Part shown: positions 9,124 to 20,300 of the stretch, piece by piece
Layout: every line of letters starts with the position of its first letter
How positions within the stretch are numbered: position 1 is the stretch's first letter
Source: Cerioporus squamosus
Taxonomy: Eukaryota; Basidiomycota; Agaricomycetes; Polyporales; Polyporaceae
Direction: 5' to 3'
Assembly (NCBI GenBank): GCA_022592435.1
Contig: JABYQS010000293.1
Span: forward strand, 1-34,790
Length of the DNA stretch: 34,790 nt
The notes under the pieces: model-generated
Database searches by the model: none
Told to the model about the DNA's origin: nothing
What the model saw: the letters and a program-made list of their open reading frames with translations, nothing else
Position numbers and translations under genes: made by a program

Positions 9124-10011
9124 ATGGTCCCCAGCCTGAGCGCCCTACTTCGCTCTCTGCAAGCCTCTGCCTCCTCATTGCGCACAGTCAAGTTCGCCCA
9201 TACATTCAGCTCGTTCTCATCTCTTGCGGCGTTCGCCGTTCTCGTCTCGAGCATCATCTTTTACCTGTTGGTGGTCAGACGCCTAGTAGATGCCCGGGCG
9301 AACGCGAGGGAGACGCGCCTCGAAGCCTCCGTTCAAGTACGTCACACTGCTCAACCTCGACTCCGTCTATTACTCAATGCTGACGAGTGCCTGCATGGTA
9401 AGGTCGTGCATACACTCGCCGGAGCGGGTGTCTCGCGGGAGGTGCTTGCCTACGCAATCTCAGTCACCGGGTACCCCTCCAGCGTCAACCACCCTGAGGT
9501 GGAATCTCTCAGGTGTAGAGGGGAGGTACGCAAAGCTTTACGAAAGCTCGTCCTCGCCAACAAGCTGGAGAGATTTGTGTACAGGCGGATGGAGGACGCA
9601 GAGGACGCAGAGGAGCGGGAGCTGGATGCCGAGAAGAAAGTCGAACTTCGGAAGGCCAAGCTCGAGCGGATCGTCGAGCATGAGCACGTACTCAAACTGT
9701 GGGAGGACGTTGTGGACGAACTGGTGCGAGCCGTGTTTGATCTCCAGCTTGTTTCGGATGCTCATGCGTGTGGTCCTCACAGGAGCAGCTGCATGTTTCC
9801 CGTAGTTCTTCGTCAGCGCGTCATTCGAGTCTGTGACATCAACATGCGCGTACACACAAACCATCCCCACAGTCTACTCTTGATCCCCCTTGGCTGGTTT
9901 GAGGGTCATCTCTATGCCACCCGCCTGGTGTACTTCGGACGTCACAGCCCGTTGCCGCCAGATTGCAAGGGCTCATCATGTCAATACATCTGTGAGCTGG
10001 TGTTATCATGA
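9124..10011 (+). CDS. Putative single-pass membrane protein with coiled coil, unidentified
   Basis: A plus-strand open frame of up to 295 codons that I cannot assign to a family. The N-terminal part has one convincing hydrophobic segment, FSSLAAFAVLVSSIIFYLLVV (about residues 29-50), followed by basic RR. Residues about 130-205 are highly charged and helical (ALRKLVLANKLERF, EDAEDAEERELDAEKKVELRK, LWEDVVDELV), suggesting a coiled coil. A canonical donor GTACGT after VQ at about 9335, with a CTGAC branch, suggests a 66-nt in-frame intron ending at a weak AAG. The part after about residue 205 looks non-coding, so a further intron or an earlier end is likely. It faces the secreted-protein gene tail to tail, with only 10 bp between stops. 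The model is tentative. Confidence 0.35.
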   Translation: MVPSLSALLRSLQASASSLRTVKFAHTFSSFSSLAAFAVLVSSIIFYLLVVRRLVDARANARETRLEASVQVRHTAQPRLRLLLNADECLHGKVVHTLAGAGVSREVLAYAISVTGYPSSVNHPEVESLRCRGEVRKALRKLVLANKLERFVYRRMEDAEDAEERELDAEKKVELRKAKLERIVEHEHVLKLWEDVVDELVRAVFDLQLVSDAHACGPHRSSCMFPVVLRQRVIRVCDINMRVHTNHPHSLLLIPLGWFEGHLYATRLVYFGRHSPLPPDCKGSSCQYICELVLS

Positions 10012-10021
10012 TAGTCATTCT

Positions 10022-10372
10022 CTAGCAGCAGCCCGGAGTGACCTCCTTCACGCCATCGGGATACGCGGTGCAAGAGACATTCCCCGCAATCCACTGTGCG
10101 TTCCCAATTTCGTTCGAGCAGTCCCAGTCGCTTGCTGCGGAGAAGAGCCATGCGCCACAGCACCCGAGGCCGGTGGAGCTGACCGAATACGCGGTCGTGG
10201 AGAGGTGCGTGCATCCTCCGGACGCATCGTCGACGACCTGGATGGGGGTGCCCGAGCAGTCGCTGCTGGCGTAGAAGGTCTGGTACCAGTCAGAGCGCGG
10301 CACGAGAGGGGCGGGGCTCTCGCCGACGAGGCTGGTGGCGATGAGGGCGGTGAGGAGGGTGGTGAGCTGCAT
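10022..10372 (-). CDS. Small secreted cysteine-rich protein, 8 Cys
   Basis: Intronless 116-residue protein. The start at 10372 gives a classic signal peptide, MQLTTLLTALIATSLVGESPA. The frame stays open upstream to 10504, but that extension is not secretory and is probably the 5' leader. The mature part contains eight Cys: DCSG, GGCTH, GLGCCG, WDCS, VSCT and a terminal PGCC. The even number and the doublets suggest four disulfides. There are Trp/Tyr-rich stretches (DWYQTFYASSDCSG) but no catalytic motif. Basidiomycetes carry many such lineage-specific secreted proteins; a role in wood decay or interaction is possible, but nothing in the sequence shows it. Confidence 0.75.
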   Translation of the reverse strand: MQLTTLLTALIATSLVGESPAPLVPRSDWYQTFYASSDCSGTPIQVVDDASGGCTHLSTTAYSVSSTGLGCCGAWLFSAASDWDCSNEIGNAQWIAGNVSCTAYPDGVKEVTPGCC

Positions 10373-11588
10373 CTGCAGAGATGTCAGCGGTATGTCATAC
10401 GGGTTAGTCGACGGTGGTGCTTGCTGTCTTCGGAAGCGTGGTGAAGTTGGACCGAATCCGGAGACTCCGAAGTAGGTCGTTGCTATGAGCTTGGGAGTAA
10501 ACAATAATCTGATGCATGCAATTGAACGTGCCTTGAGAGTCGACTGGAGTAGCAGGTGCTGCTGACGCCACAGGCTGCGTCCATCAGTCTTTACTTACAG
10601 CTTCCACGACTCTGCGCATCGACGGTCTATACAGGTGACGGCCCACTGCGCAGGTGCTTGCCGATATGCAGTGATGGAGTAAGTTAGAATCGGAATTCGA
10701 TGTTTTGCGGGGTACTGTGATGAGGAGTCATGTATATGGGGAGCTAGAAGTCCCGCTGCAGCATATGCAACCTGGAGGACTCTCGTGTCGTCCGAGTCGC
10801 GGATGTTGATCATGTGATCCGCCGACGGTAAAACGCAGCAGAATATCGAGTGCGAAAGATCACTGAAAACTGCGAGTCGTTCTCCTTGTGCTTCCAACGA
10901 AAGTCGTGAACTTCCCGGCTTGTTGCCTTCTCGAGTCGGGATCGGATCCCGCGACACCGCGGCGCGGCTGCTTACTGCTGGGTCTGCATGCAACTTTTGA
11001 TCAGCTACCATCAGGTGGGATGTATGATGACGTACATACCGCAACATGTGCGGTAGTAATTGTCGGATAGCCACCATGCGAAGGTGACAGCTCGGCTTGA
11101 GGTGACGTGTGGCTGTACATGTGGACCGTGGTTACCCCTCGTTACAAGGAATCCGCCGTGATGATACTCCGGACATGATCAACGCGCGATTGGCGGTGCA
11201 CTGACCGCAGGGAACATCGGAGTAGTTGACCTCGTCGGCGACCCTTGAACACCCCGACGAGTCTTGGTCGACTGTACTCACGACGCATCACGTTCCAGAC
11301 CTGCCAAGGGCATCAGCGAACCCTTCAATACCTCAATCTGTACGCCGCAAAGAGCATACCAGGAGACCTACGATGCAATGAGTTGGCATGTCAACTCAGT
11401 CTTCCTGACAAACAGCAACTCCGTCTTCCGATGAAGAATTACAAGATCATTGTTACAGGCGCGGCGTTGAGATTTACTACAATTAGAATACACGAACCCG
11501 AGTGACATGGCCGATTAGGTGTTCGTACAACAATGAGTGGGAGTCAGTAATTATACAGAGAATGCGTCAGCGCAGGCTTGAAGCCGCT
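10373..11588. other. Intergenic, no gene seen
   Basis: This holds the promoter of the secreted-protein gene and the 3' flank of the reductase. A 160-codon minus-strand frame (10595-11077) and an 86-codon plus-strand frame (11245-11505) have atypical composition, no motif and no splice partners. They were not called. Confidence 0.4.
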
Positions 11589-12806
11589 CTACGAAAAGAT
11601 GTGACAGCCCTCGAAGTCCTATCAAAGCCGGAAGGCGTTAGTCCTGGTTTAGCCTCGGATGATGATGAGGGAAGACTCACATCGGCGGGGTCGTTGAACC
11701 TCAAGCCCAGATTCAACCCCGAGATAGCATTCATCTCCTCTTCGGTGAGCTTGATGTGTGCACTCTCCAAGTTCTCGCGCATCTGTTGTACGGTATCGCT
11801 CTTCGGGATGACACAAAGCCCGCGTTGCGTCGCCCACCTCAGCACGATCTGAGCAGGGGTTGCGCCGTGCGCCTCGGCGAGAGTGGTGATCATCGGGTGC
11901 GTGAAGAGGGGCTGCGCATGCAGGGCCTTCGGCATGTTGAGCTCACGGAAGCCGAGAGGCCCAAAGGAGGAGTACGCGGTGACCACCAAGCCCTGGGAAC
12001 GTGCATACTGCACGGCACGCTCCTGAACGTTGTAAGGGTGGATTTCTATGTATGGCCAGGCGTGTCAGCTTACGTTGCCGAATACCATGACCTCGTGCAG
12101 GGACTACACACCAATCTGTAAGACCGATGGCTTGATGCGGGCGTAGCTCAACAGGTCCATGAGCAGCGCGCTACACATATTGGAGACACCGAGATGCTTG
12201 ATGAAGCCGAGGTCGACCAGCTCCTCGAGCGCCTGCCATGTCTCCCTGAACGGCACAGGATCGTGCTTCACCTTGCTCTTTCCGTCGAAGAACCAGCCGG
12301 GCGGGTATCGCTCGTCAGGCGAGACGTACTCGAGCGAGATAGCTGTCCGTCCGACGTTTCAGTGGCCCGCATCGCGCGCGTTACACGTGAAACACGTTAC
12401 TCACGGAAGTGCACGTAGTAGAGATCGAAGTAGGACACGCCCCAGTCGTGGAGCGAGCGCATAACCGCCTCCTTGACGTGCTCCTTGCGATGGAAGGTGT
12501 TCCATAGCTTGGAGACGACCCATACCTCGTCGCGCGTCACGACGTCGTGGACGATCGCACGCCGGAGGCCTTCACCGCACTCCTTCTCGTTTCCGTAGTC
12601 TGTGTGAATCGTCCGTAAGCGATGAACTCGGAGCGTCACGAATGAGAACAACACATACCGCAGGCGCCATCAATGAGCCTGTAGCCGTTCTTGAGTCCGG
12701 TGTAGACGGCCTCGGATGCTTTCTCGCCGTTGTGCTTCCAAGTGCCCATGCCGATCTGGGGGAACTCGGAACCATCGCGGAGCCAAATCACGGGTGAGGA
12801 CGGCAT
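11589..12806 (-). CDS. XYL1: Aldo/keto reductase, xylose-reductase type
   Basis: NAD(P)H-dependent cytosolic reductase expected to convert D-xylose (or L-arabinose) to the alditol, the first step of fungal pentose use. Five exons (12806-12659, 12599-12405, 12342-12112, 12045-11681, 11618-11589) give 322 residues, the usual length. The catalytic tetrad is complete: Asp in RLIDGA, Tyr in DYGNEKE, Lys in SKLWN and His in YYVHFP. Family landmarks are FPQIGMGTWKHNG, LGVSNM, VVTAYSSFGP, LRWATQRGLCVIPKS and LNLGLRFNDP; the protein ends in CHIFS. In the cofactor loop, the usual IPKSN/V..R is IPKSDTVQQMRENL. An Asp follows Lys-Ser, and Gln sits where the 2'-phosphate-binding Arg is expected, so coenzyme preference may be shifted. 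L-arabinose or other aldose reductase activity is the main alternative. Confidence 0.9.
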
Positions 12807-12953
12807 GTTGAGCGATGTCAGTTTGAAGAGACAGGAACTGAGGCAGATGTTTGATCGGTGTGAATGTAGCGGGTTTACCCTAGTATGGAGTGTTGCTGAG
12901 GAGACGGTGTCCCCGCCATATCCTCTGTGCTTTATAGCACTCAGGAGAGAGAA

Positions 12954-13339
12954 CTAGAGCGAGAAGGCTTGCTGCTCAGTCAGAGGAGTCGAGAGGTCGG
13001 TCAGTCCAGCCAGCACCCACGCTTGCATGGACGTATGCCATGATTGGATGGACGAGAAGGAATGTGCGAAGAATGTCCGCAACAGTGCTCCAGAGCCAGC
13101 GAGGACGGCCGTCGCCACTACCCAGACGCTGGAGGCGGCCTCCACGGCACGCTCATACGCAGCAAGTACTGCTCGGATGGGATAGAAAGGGTGGATAAGT
13201 GGGGACCACCGCTCTAGAGGGCGGCGGAGGCCCAGTCTAGAGCGTTATACATACCTCTCGGGCCGCCCGCCCGCCCATCACTGGCGAACTTCTTGACGAG
13301 ACCTTGACGGACCTCGAACTTTGTGTAGTCAGTGGACAT
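12954..13339 (-). CDS. Small membrane protein, unidentified
   Basis: Two exons (13339-13255 and 13168-12954) joined across an 86-nt intron with a GTATGT donor and a GAGCAG acceptor give 99 residues, starting MSTDYTKFEVRQGLVKKFAS. The hydrophobic segment SSVWVVATAVLAGSGALL (about residues 41-58) should span a membrane, with a shorter second hydrophobic stretch near AWVLAGL. The basic, Arg/Lys-containing N-terminus without a signal peptide would fit an organelle inner membrane protein, but I cannot assign a family. An in-frame ATG at 13396 would add 19 residues. It lies between the reductase and PEX5 on the same strand, only about 120 bp downstream of the PEX5 stop. Confidence 0.55.
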
Positions 13340-13462
13340 AGTCCTGGAACACGGCCCAACTAGACCCTCTCCGTATGTTAGCGGAACATGAGACACGAAT
13401 GTTACATTCGTCCGAAGGCACCCGGCTTCCCGGTAGCAGTAGTTAATACTAAATCCATCCGA

Positions 13463-16400
13463 TTACATCATCTGGAAGTTCAAGCGGAACGCTGGTGTTG
13501 GAAAGCAATTGTATGAGGATGCTTTCATAAGGAGATAGAAGGCTCAACGTACCGTCCAAGTCGCGCTGGTCGCATAGCGTCGCCAAATCGAGCCGCTGCA
13601 TGTGCAAGCAACACGTCTTCAGGCTATCCCAAAGCGCATGTGAGGTGACACCCCGGTTGTCGTCCACTCCGCTGGGGTCATGGACGCTGTCGCCAGCCTG
13701 CAATATCAGCGCATCAAGGATGTGTTGCGCCGCCTCGTCGTATCGCTGTTTCGGCGTGAAAAGGAGCAATCCATCAGGACTGTGACTCGGCCGGGAGGTT
13801 GTATGATTCAGGACTTACTCGAAGATTCGTGCAAGATATGCCCAAGTTGAATCTGCGGAGTGGAGGTAAGTGCATGAATTGTTTTGCATAAAGATCCCAG
13901 TCTCGGAGATGTACCTTGCTCGGATGTACCCGGGGTTGAGCTCGAGGGCTGTGTAGTAGTATTGGAGAGCCTCCTCAGGATGCCCGCTGTTGGCCAGCGT
14001 GGCACCGACTCGGTTGTAGAGCAACCAGTCCTATTTCAGGCGAAACGCACCCGATAAGTCTCGACATAGGCACTCCAAAGTTATGAGACTTACATCCGGA
14101 CGCACGGCAAGCGCTGTCGTGAAGCAGTCCCGGGCCTTGGCGTAGTCCTAGCAGGGATCCACAGCAGTCAGCTTCGGCCAGACAAGCAGAGACAGGCCGG
14201 GGCGCCGTGACTCTGGGGTCCTCGCACCTCGTTGGTATTGAGCAGCACAGCCAGCGCGATCTGGATGTCCGCATCGATCTCCCCGCCAGCATGCTCGCGC
14301 ACGATACTCATCAAGCAGTGCATCATGTTCTGCAGCCTCTCGCTCGACCTCGCGTCCTCGGGTTCAGGGTTCAGCGCGCGGAATTGCGCCACGGCCGCGG
14401 AGTACCGCTCGTTGCGTTCCACCCACTCTCGGATCGCGCTGTATGCGCTCGAGCGGTTCCCTTCGTTGGTATGCGAGATCGCGAGCGCGAGCCAGGAGGC
14501 CAGATGAGTGGGATCGAGTTCGAGGGCGCGCCGAAGAGCCTGTACAGCCTTCTGTTCGCGTTCGTTCTCTTGCTGTTTGACGCCGAGTTCGTACCAACGC
14601 GCTGCGTTTGTGGGATCCCGCTGCACAGCGGCCTCCATCTCGAGGACACTCTACCGCCACCATCGGGACATCAGCATCAGCATCTGTGTGGAGAGACGAT
14701 GGTGCCTTGGCATCGGGCATTCGGGTAACGTACCTCATAGAGCGTCTCAGTCATGCCCGAGTGCGCGGTGTGGTGTCTCGTGCGAGACGCTTCCCCATTG
14801 AGATAGGGGTTATTTGCCTGAAATTGATAGTTCGATAGCGGGTGCAAGCCGTGCGCGGTTGCTTCGAAAGCGTCCCAGTCTCGCTGCAGGTTGTCCCACT
14901 CCGCTTGCTGTGGGGAAATCTGGGAAGAGGGCGCTTGTCGAGTACTCCCGAACTCCTGCTGCATCTTGATGAAATCCTCGTTCTCCTGGCGAAAATAGGC
15001 GTCGTTGGGGTCCTCCTGACGAGTCCCTCCGACCTCGTCGGAGGTTTGTCCTGTTGCGAGCGACGTTGCCGCGGCGGGCGTGGCGGTGACAGGCCGCTGG
15101 AGCGTGGGCAGCTGCATTCTGTTCACGGCCACTGGCGGAGCATCCACCGCGCGCCCCTTGCCTTTCACATCGGCCTGCGACTGAACGCCGCCGGAGGTCT
15201 CTGACCGCTGGACCATATCATTCCCCTCGACGGTGACTTCGCCATCACGTAACTGGCGCATGAGGCCCATGAACGCGCTGTTTTTGAACTTTGGATTCGT
15301 CTCATTCTGCACGGTGTGGATGAGCAGGGCCGCAGTGCGGGCAAGCTCGTCCGCATCGTGGGGCTGCTGCGCCCGCGAAGGAGCCTTGGTGACTGTCTCG
15401 GCTTCCACGGGAAGAGCGGGCGCGCTCGCCGCTGAGTTGAAAGAGAGCTCTTGTGACCGGAATTCTTGGTCCCATATGGCAGCTACATTGAGAGCAGACA
15501 AGGTGAGCGCGGGCTAACGTACCGCATGCAAGTGCTTCGACCGACCATCAATCTGAGGCTTGACTTGGGACAATCCACTCTGTATCCCGGCCATCGGAGC
15601 GAACTGGGCTGCCGCACTCATGCCTGCCGAAGGGCTCCACGACAGAGCTGCAGTATGATATCAGCCATTTCCAATTAATCCAAGACCGATGACCATCCGT
15701 AGCGAACTGGGGCCATATATGTCCTCTCTGAGCCCTCGCATTCGAAATCGCGGCGCATATGCGAACGATATAGGCGATATCTTCCCGCTGTACCCGTCCT
15801 TACTCCGTATCCGCGAGCAGGTTTCAATGAAGCGCAGTATCATCCCACCACTACGGCGAACTAACCAACACCGCAGCGTCGGCGGTCGCGTTATGGCTCA
15901 ATGGCGGTGTTGGTGTCTACGAACCCCGACATCTCCAGCAATGACGTTCTGGGGGGTGCATATGATGTTCGCAGTGCTTACGGACAGTCATCGGTGTCAA
16001 TTATTAGGACATACCAGGCATATAGGTGTTAGGTACGTGTTGCGGGACTGCGGACATGGTTTGCTCGACAGCCATCGGCGTAGCTTGGTGCTGTACACCA
16101 CCTGCGAGTGACGCAGATGACGATGGACCAGGTTGCTGCTGGAGGAAGTCGGCAGCCCATGCGGCCGGGCCCGCTTGCAAGGGTGGGGATTGAATGGGAC
16201 TCTGGGTCTGTGGCGACTGCGAGTGTGACGCGGGCAAGCTACGGTGCAGCGCAGAGAGATCAAAAGCAACAGCGGGGGCCGGCGAAGCTGTGGGGGAGAA
16301 GAATCTTGCTGCGTCTTGGTTCACGCCAGGTGCGACAGAGTACTGGCTCCGAAATGTCTGCCGCCGCACGAGTGAACTCGCGTCCTGACGGGGAAACGAT

Positions 16401-16604
16401 ACACGCACCTCTCTGGAAGACCCAGCTCGCCCTGCACCAAATTGATCCTATACCACCAGATATCCTTCAGCGAGTGTTGCAAGGCAAATACAACTGCCAC
16501 CCTACTTGCTGTATGCCGCGGTCCTGGTCAAACCGCTTCGAAAGGCCTTGCAAGGGGTTAGAGGGACCGCACTCCGCTCCATTCACCAGCATTGGGAGAG
16601 ACAT
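13463..16604 (-). CDS. PEX5: Peroxisomal targeting signal 1 receptor PEX5
   Basis: Cycling receptor that binds C-terminal SKL-type signals in the cytosol and docks at the peroxisome. Eleven exons (16604-16506, 16447-16409, 16357-16015, 15647-15546, 15482-14734, 14650-14228, 14147-14094, 14030-13915, 13852-13819, 13745-13553, 13491-13463) give 726 residues with all phases consistent. The N-terminus contains the conserved ubiquitin-acceptor Cys12 in [20 protein letters not shown]. Pex14/Pex13-binding WxxxF motifs occur at WAADF (113-117) and WDQEF (198-202). From about residue 445 the TPR domain runs ([92 protein letters not shown]) to the end FQMM. Intron 3 is 367 nt, far longer than its neighbours. 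The exon 4/5 donor (GTCGGT, 63-nt intron) is the least certain junction. Confidence 0.93.
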
Positions 16605-16810
16605 CGTACACAGCCAGCTTGTCCCAGGACGAGGAGGTGAGAGAGCAAGACAAGGAGTTGGCACTGTAAGCCGGGCTCGTCGCGCATGATCTCGGCCACT
16701 CGGATTCTGTAAAGCAAGCGCCCATGCTATGGTAAACACGTGAATTGCCTTTCTGAGACCGATCATTAAGGAGAGACTCCTCAAATCTGACTCGACTCGC
16801 AGACAGTTAA
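16605..16810. promoter_or_regulatory. PEX5 proximal promoter
   Basis: The 206 bp between the PEX5 start codon and the fold-back element. No specific element was recognised. The transposon-like insertion immediately upstream limits the native proximal promoter to this stretch. Confidence 0.4.
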
Positions 16811-17383
16811 TCTCGTAACCAGACGTTATACGGCGCGCTCCCGCAAGGTGCCGGTCGGAGTCGAAAGCGGAGAGACAAAAAGAAATACAGGACCTCGCCG
16901 TATAACGTCTGGTGACTTTCGTATAGAGGGGTGGGGGGCAGCCCGAAGCGCCCACCGTTCGCTCCTCCTCGCCGATTCCTGCGCTGTTCCTCGCCCGCCC
17001 GACCCCGCACAGCGTCCCGCCAGGTCCCGCCGCGCCCTCCTCCCGACCAGCCCGTGCGACTTGTCTCTTAACCTCGCGACTCGGACGCTCGGCCAGCATC
17101 AAGGCCTCGATACATAGCGCGAAGGCAACTCGGTCACCCAACTCTGCATCTCTCCGGGAAGTGAGCAGGGAGAATGTCGGTTGCCGCGCGCGACGCCGAC
17201 GTTGCGCGACCGCGACCCGCGAGAGCAGCTGCGCGAGACCCTCGGAAGAATGGGCGCTTCGGGCTGCCCCCCACCCCTCTATACGAATTTCACCAGACGT
17301 TTAGTAACGGACCCTTGCATTCTTTTTTCGCTCTCCGCTTTCAATGTCCGAAAGGGTCAGTAACTAAACGTCTGGTAACGAGA
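16811..17383. mobile_element. Fold-back element with two inverted, internally palindromic arms
   Basis: The left arm (16811-16954) and right arm (17251-17383) are inverted copies. Both carry TCTCGT(A/T)ACCAGACGTT at the outer end and the block GGGGCAGCCCGAAGCGCCCA at the inner end. Each arm is itself a hairpin. In the left, ACCAGACGTTATACGGCG (16818) has a perfect 18-base inverted copy ending at 16913. In the right, ACCAGACGTTTAGT (17292) has an inverted copy ending at 17376. The ACCAGACGTT motif therefore occurs four times in alternating orientation. The 296-bp middle has no supported gene. No clear target duplication was found; TTAA on the left and CTAG on the right are adjacent. It may be two nested or paired MITEs rather than one element. 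Confidence 0.65.
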
Positions 17384-20300
17384 CTAGCAGACAGTGACAC
17401 TAACCACCGTGCTACTGTCTGAACTCCTACTAGGGCTCGTCGTACACAGGCGCCATACTGAACCTCAACAATCACCGCTCTACCTCCGGCCACTGAACTT
17501 TGCGATGGCATTAGGGCAATCGTGGCAGGGCAAGGACTGTACCTCATACTCCTCAACTCTTCTCATCGAGCGAAGTGCCTTCAAGATTAATGAGCAGGGT
17601 CCTAATCCCTAGGAGCCGACTTGACTCCTGACTCTCCTACGCAGGATTCCACAGGAGTTGCTTCGAACGCCGCCCCGACTTACGGCCAGATACGCTCCAG
17701 AAGCGTTGCGTACAAACGCAAAGGATGACCAAGAGGGTGCAATCAGTTTGGTTGTGCCGCTGCAGCCAACACCCTTCAAGCAATGGGTTCCTGTCGATCC
17801 GAACCTACTCGCCGTCCGCTTCTACAGCGACTGCCTAAACGGGCGCCACACCCGCACCGCTTTCCCTTGGCCATAGTGTCCGCTATCCAGGAGCCGAGCG
17901 AACCCGGCGGAATGACTCGCTCGCGCTCTCTGGACCGACATCTCAGGCTCGGACCGACCTGCGCATCCGTCGCACGTCGCTCAGACGTCTCAAGAGCTGC
18001 CACCGCTTACGTTTCCGCGGCATGGAAGCAAGGAACGTGGTCATTGCAAGCCTGAGCGTGCCTGGTACTAAGTATTGCAAAACGTCGCGGCTGTATGCTA
18101 GTACCTGGTAAGTATCAAGTACCTATACGAACAGCGGACGGACTGACATTTTGGTGACCTGTCCGGTGTCAGTGTGGGCAAGTCTCGGGCGCAATGCCAC
18201 AAGCCTCCGACAACTGACAGCTAAACTCCGAACAATCGAGGGCGCAGACGTTAGAAGGCAAACTGTGTAGCACCGGTGGGTAAGCTGTCGATTCCTGAGC
18301 GCACATGATCTCGAAAGTTCTGACTCTTGCTTCGGAGTGTCTATCCGGTCCGAGACTCTACATGCTCAGGCCAATATCAAGCGTCGATGCGTCCCCGGAC
18401 CGTCGGACGGAGATAATAGGTGGCATCGACGCCAAACCTCGCTGAAACACTTCGACCTCCTCCATGCACGGCCAACAGAGTGCCGCTACAACCAGCATTC
18501 GTACCTGTCCCCATCGACCGCTCCGACTCGGCGTGCACACTATCCTGGACAGTTCCATCTCGAACTCTGACGGGACCCCGACAGCCCTGGTCCTGCATTC
18601 CAGCGCTCGTGTGGTCCCATCTCCCGATAGCGAGTGTCTTCGAGTGCGTAACGGGCGCAAGAAGCGCGTCGCAGCGATGCCGGGCGCGTCACCCAACTTT
18701 CCAATCCTGACCATCGTATGCAGACTCTCGGGGCGTGATGCACGCCCTGCCTGACGTATGTAGGCGCATGCGAAAACTTGAGCCCTGCGGGTTCTATATC
18801 CCTGCACGGTGCTTCGTGCGGTTACCGGTAAGCGGGCACATCCACCTCCTTCCCTTCTACATGATTATCTCCGACCACATCTTCCCCAGGGTGCCCCACA
18901 AGGCACAGGGTTTGCGTAGCACGGATTGCAATGAATCAAGGATACGCAGCATCCCTCTCCCACCGCCACGCATCCCAGGTGTACCATACACCCGATGCAT
19001 CCCCGAGAGGAAATCAAATCAGAACCGCACCCAAAATCCAACGATGTGCAAATCAGGTGGGGGATTTCACCACTTATCTGCCACAGCTGACAGATGCGCG
19101 CGGAAGAAAGAAGTCCTCCCGGGGAAGGGAGGATCGTGCGACATGTGCTGCGCGGCGAGTCGGCAACGGTCGTCTAGCAGGCTGCCCAGGAAACATGAGT
19201 GGTCGCCGGCGGCCATGGGCTACCACGGCGAGCCTGCCGGCGGGAGGCTCAGGCAGCAGCAGCAGCCCAGTGCTGGGCAGCGCCGCACGGGACGCTATCA
19301 GTGTAATTGACGAAGCCAATTCGAATAGGGTGGCGGTAACTGAGAATTCGAACCAGCGGGGGCGCACCGCCTCCTTGTGCTCGCACGCTCTAAGTCCACG
19401 GGGACCGCCTAGCCACTGCGAGGCCGCCAGGTCCATAGAGATGGGAGGGTTCAGCCGGCTTCTCGCGCGACGCGCCCAGCGGTCTTGCTCCGACACGCAT
19501 CCTCGGCGAGCGGGGGGAGTACTTCGCTCCTCGGGGCGCACCGCAGACGCACGCGCTCGCTGCAGGCGAGGTATCCCCATGGACAAGGAGCGCACGAAGA
19601 CGCTCTGAAGCGACACTCTGCCACGCCGTGCAACCCCGGGAGAGGACGCCAGGTGACAGGTCCGAGGAATCGTCAACGGGCCCGGGGGTGTTACATGGCA
19701 CGCGCTGGTACGGACATCTCACAGAAGAAACTACAAACCCGACCGGGCTATGCGGGTATGGTTTCGCCCCGCCAAAGCCACCCAAAGCCCGCAAGCTCGA
19801 AGGACGAGAGTCCCGGAGTCGAACTCGGGAGTCGGGGGGACCGAGGCCGCCAGCGCCTGGACGCATGACCCCGAGCACAGCGCATGCGCAGCAGGCCGCG
19901 CTTGGCATGCGCGACACCGCAATAGCGGGGTGCTGTGCACGAGATCTGCCGCCCCCTCTAGCCGTTCCGGGAAACTATCGCTTACATCATAAGTCGGAGC
20001 GGTCCCTGGCCGGTCCATCCTCGTCGCGTTGCGCATGCTGGGTTTTCTGAGCTGTTCAGCGCCCAGCCTCAGAGGATCAGTATGTAGAGACCGCACCGCA
20101 GACGAGGGACCGCAGTCAATTCCCCAGCGAAATCAACCAGCAAATCAATGATCAGGTTGCAGGCGGCAAACCCGCCAGACGAGTCAGACTAAGCATGTAA
20201 CGCCTCCCGAACGAGGCCGATGATTGCGCAAGTGATTGCGAATGCGATTGCCTCGCCGAGGGAGGCCGCCATGCGCGATGTGCACGAGCACGAGTGTAAC

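Noticed and set aside
9124..10011. Sec66/Sec71 translocon subunit for the membrane/coiled-coil gene
   Set aside because: The N-terminal membrane segment fits, but none of the Sec66 motifs I know appear, so it is left unassigned.
19800..19840. B-box-like motif suggesting a second tRNA
   Set aside because: The flanking bases form neither a T stem nor an acceptor stem, and there is no A-box at the right distance.
19074..19917. Overlapping minus-strand frames of 175-200 codons
   Set aside because: GC-driven open frames in several registers at once, none with a motif or splice model.
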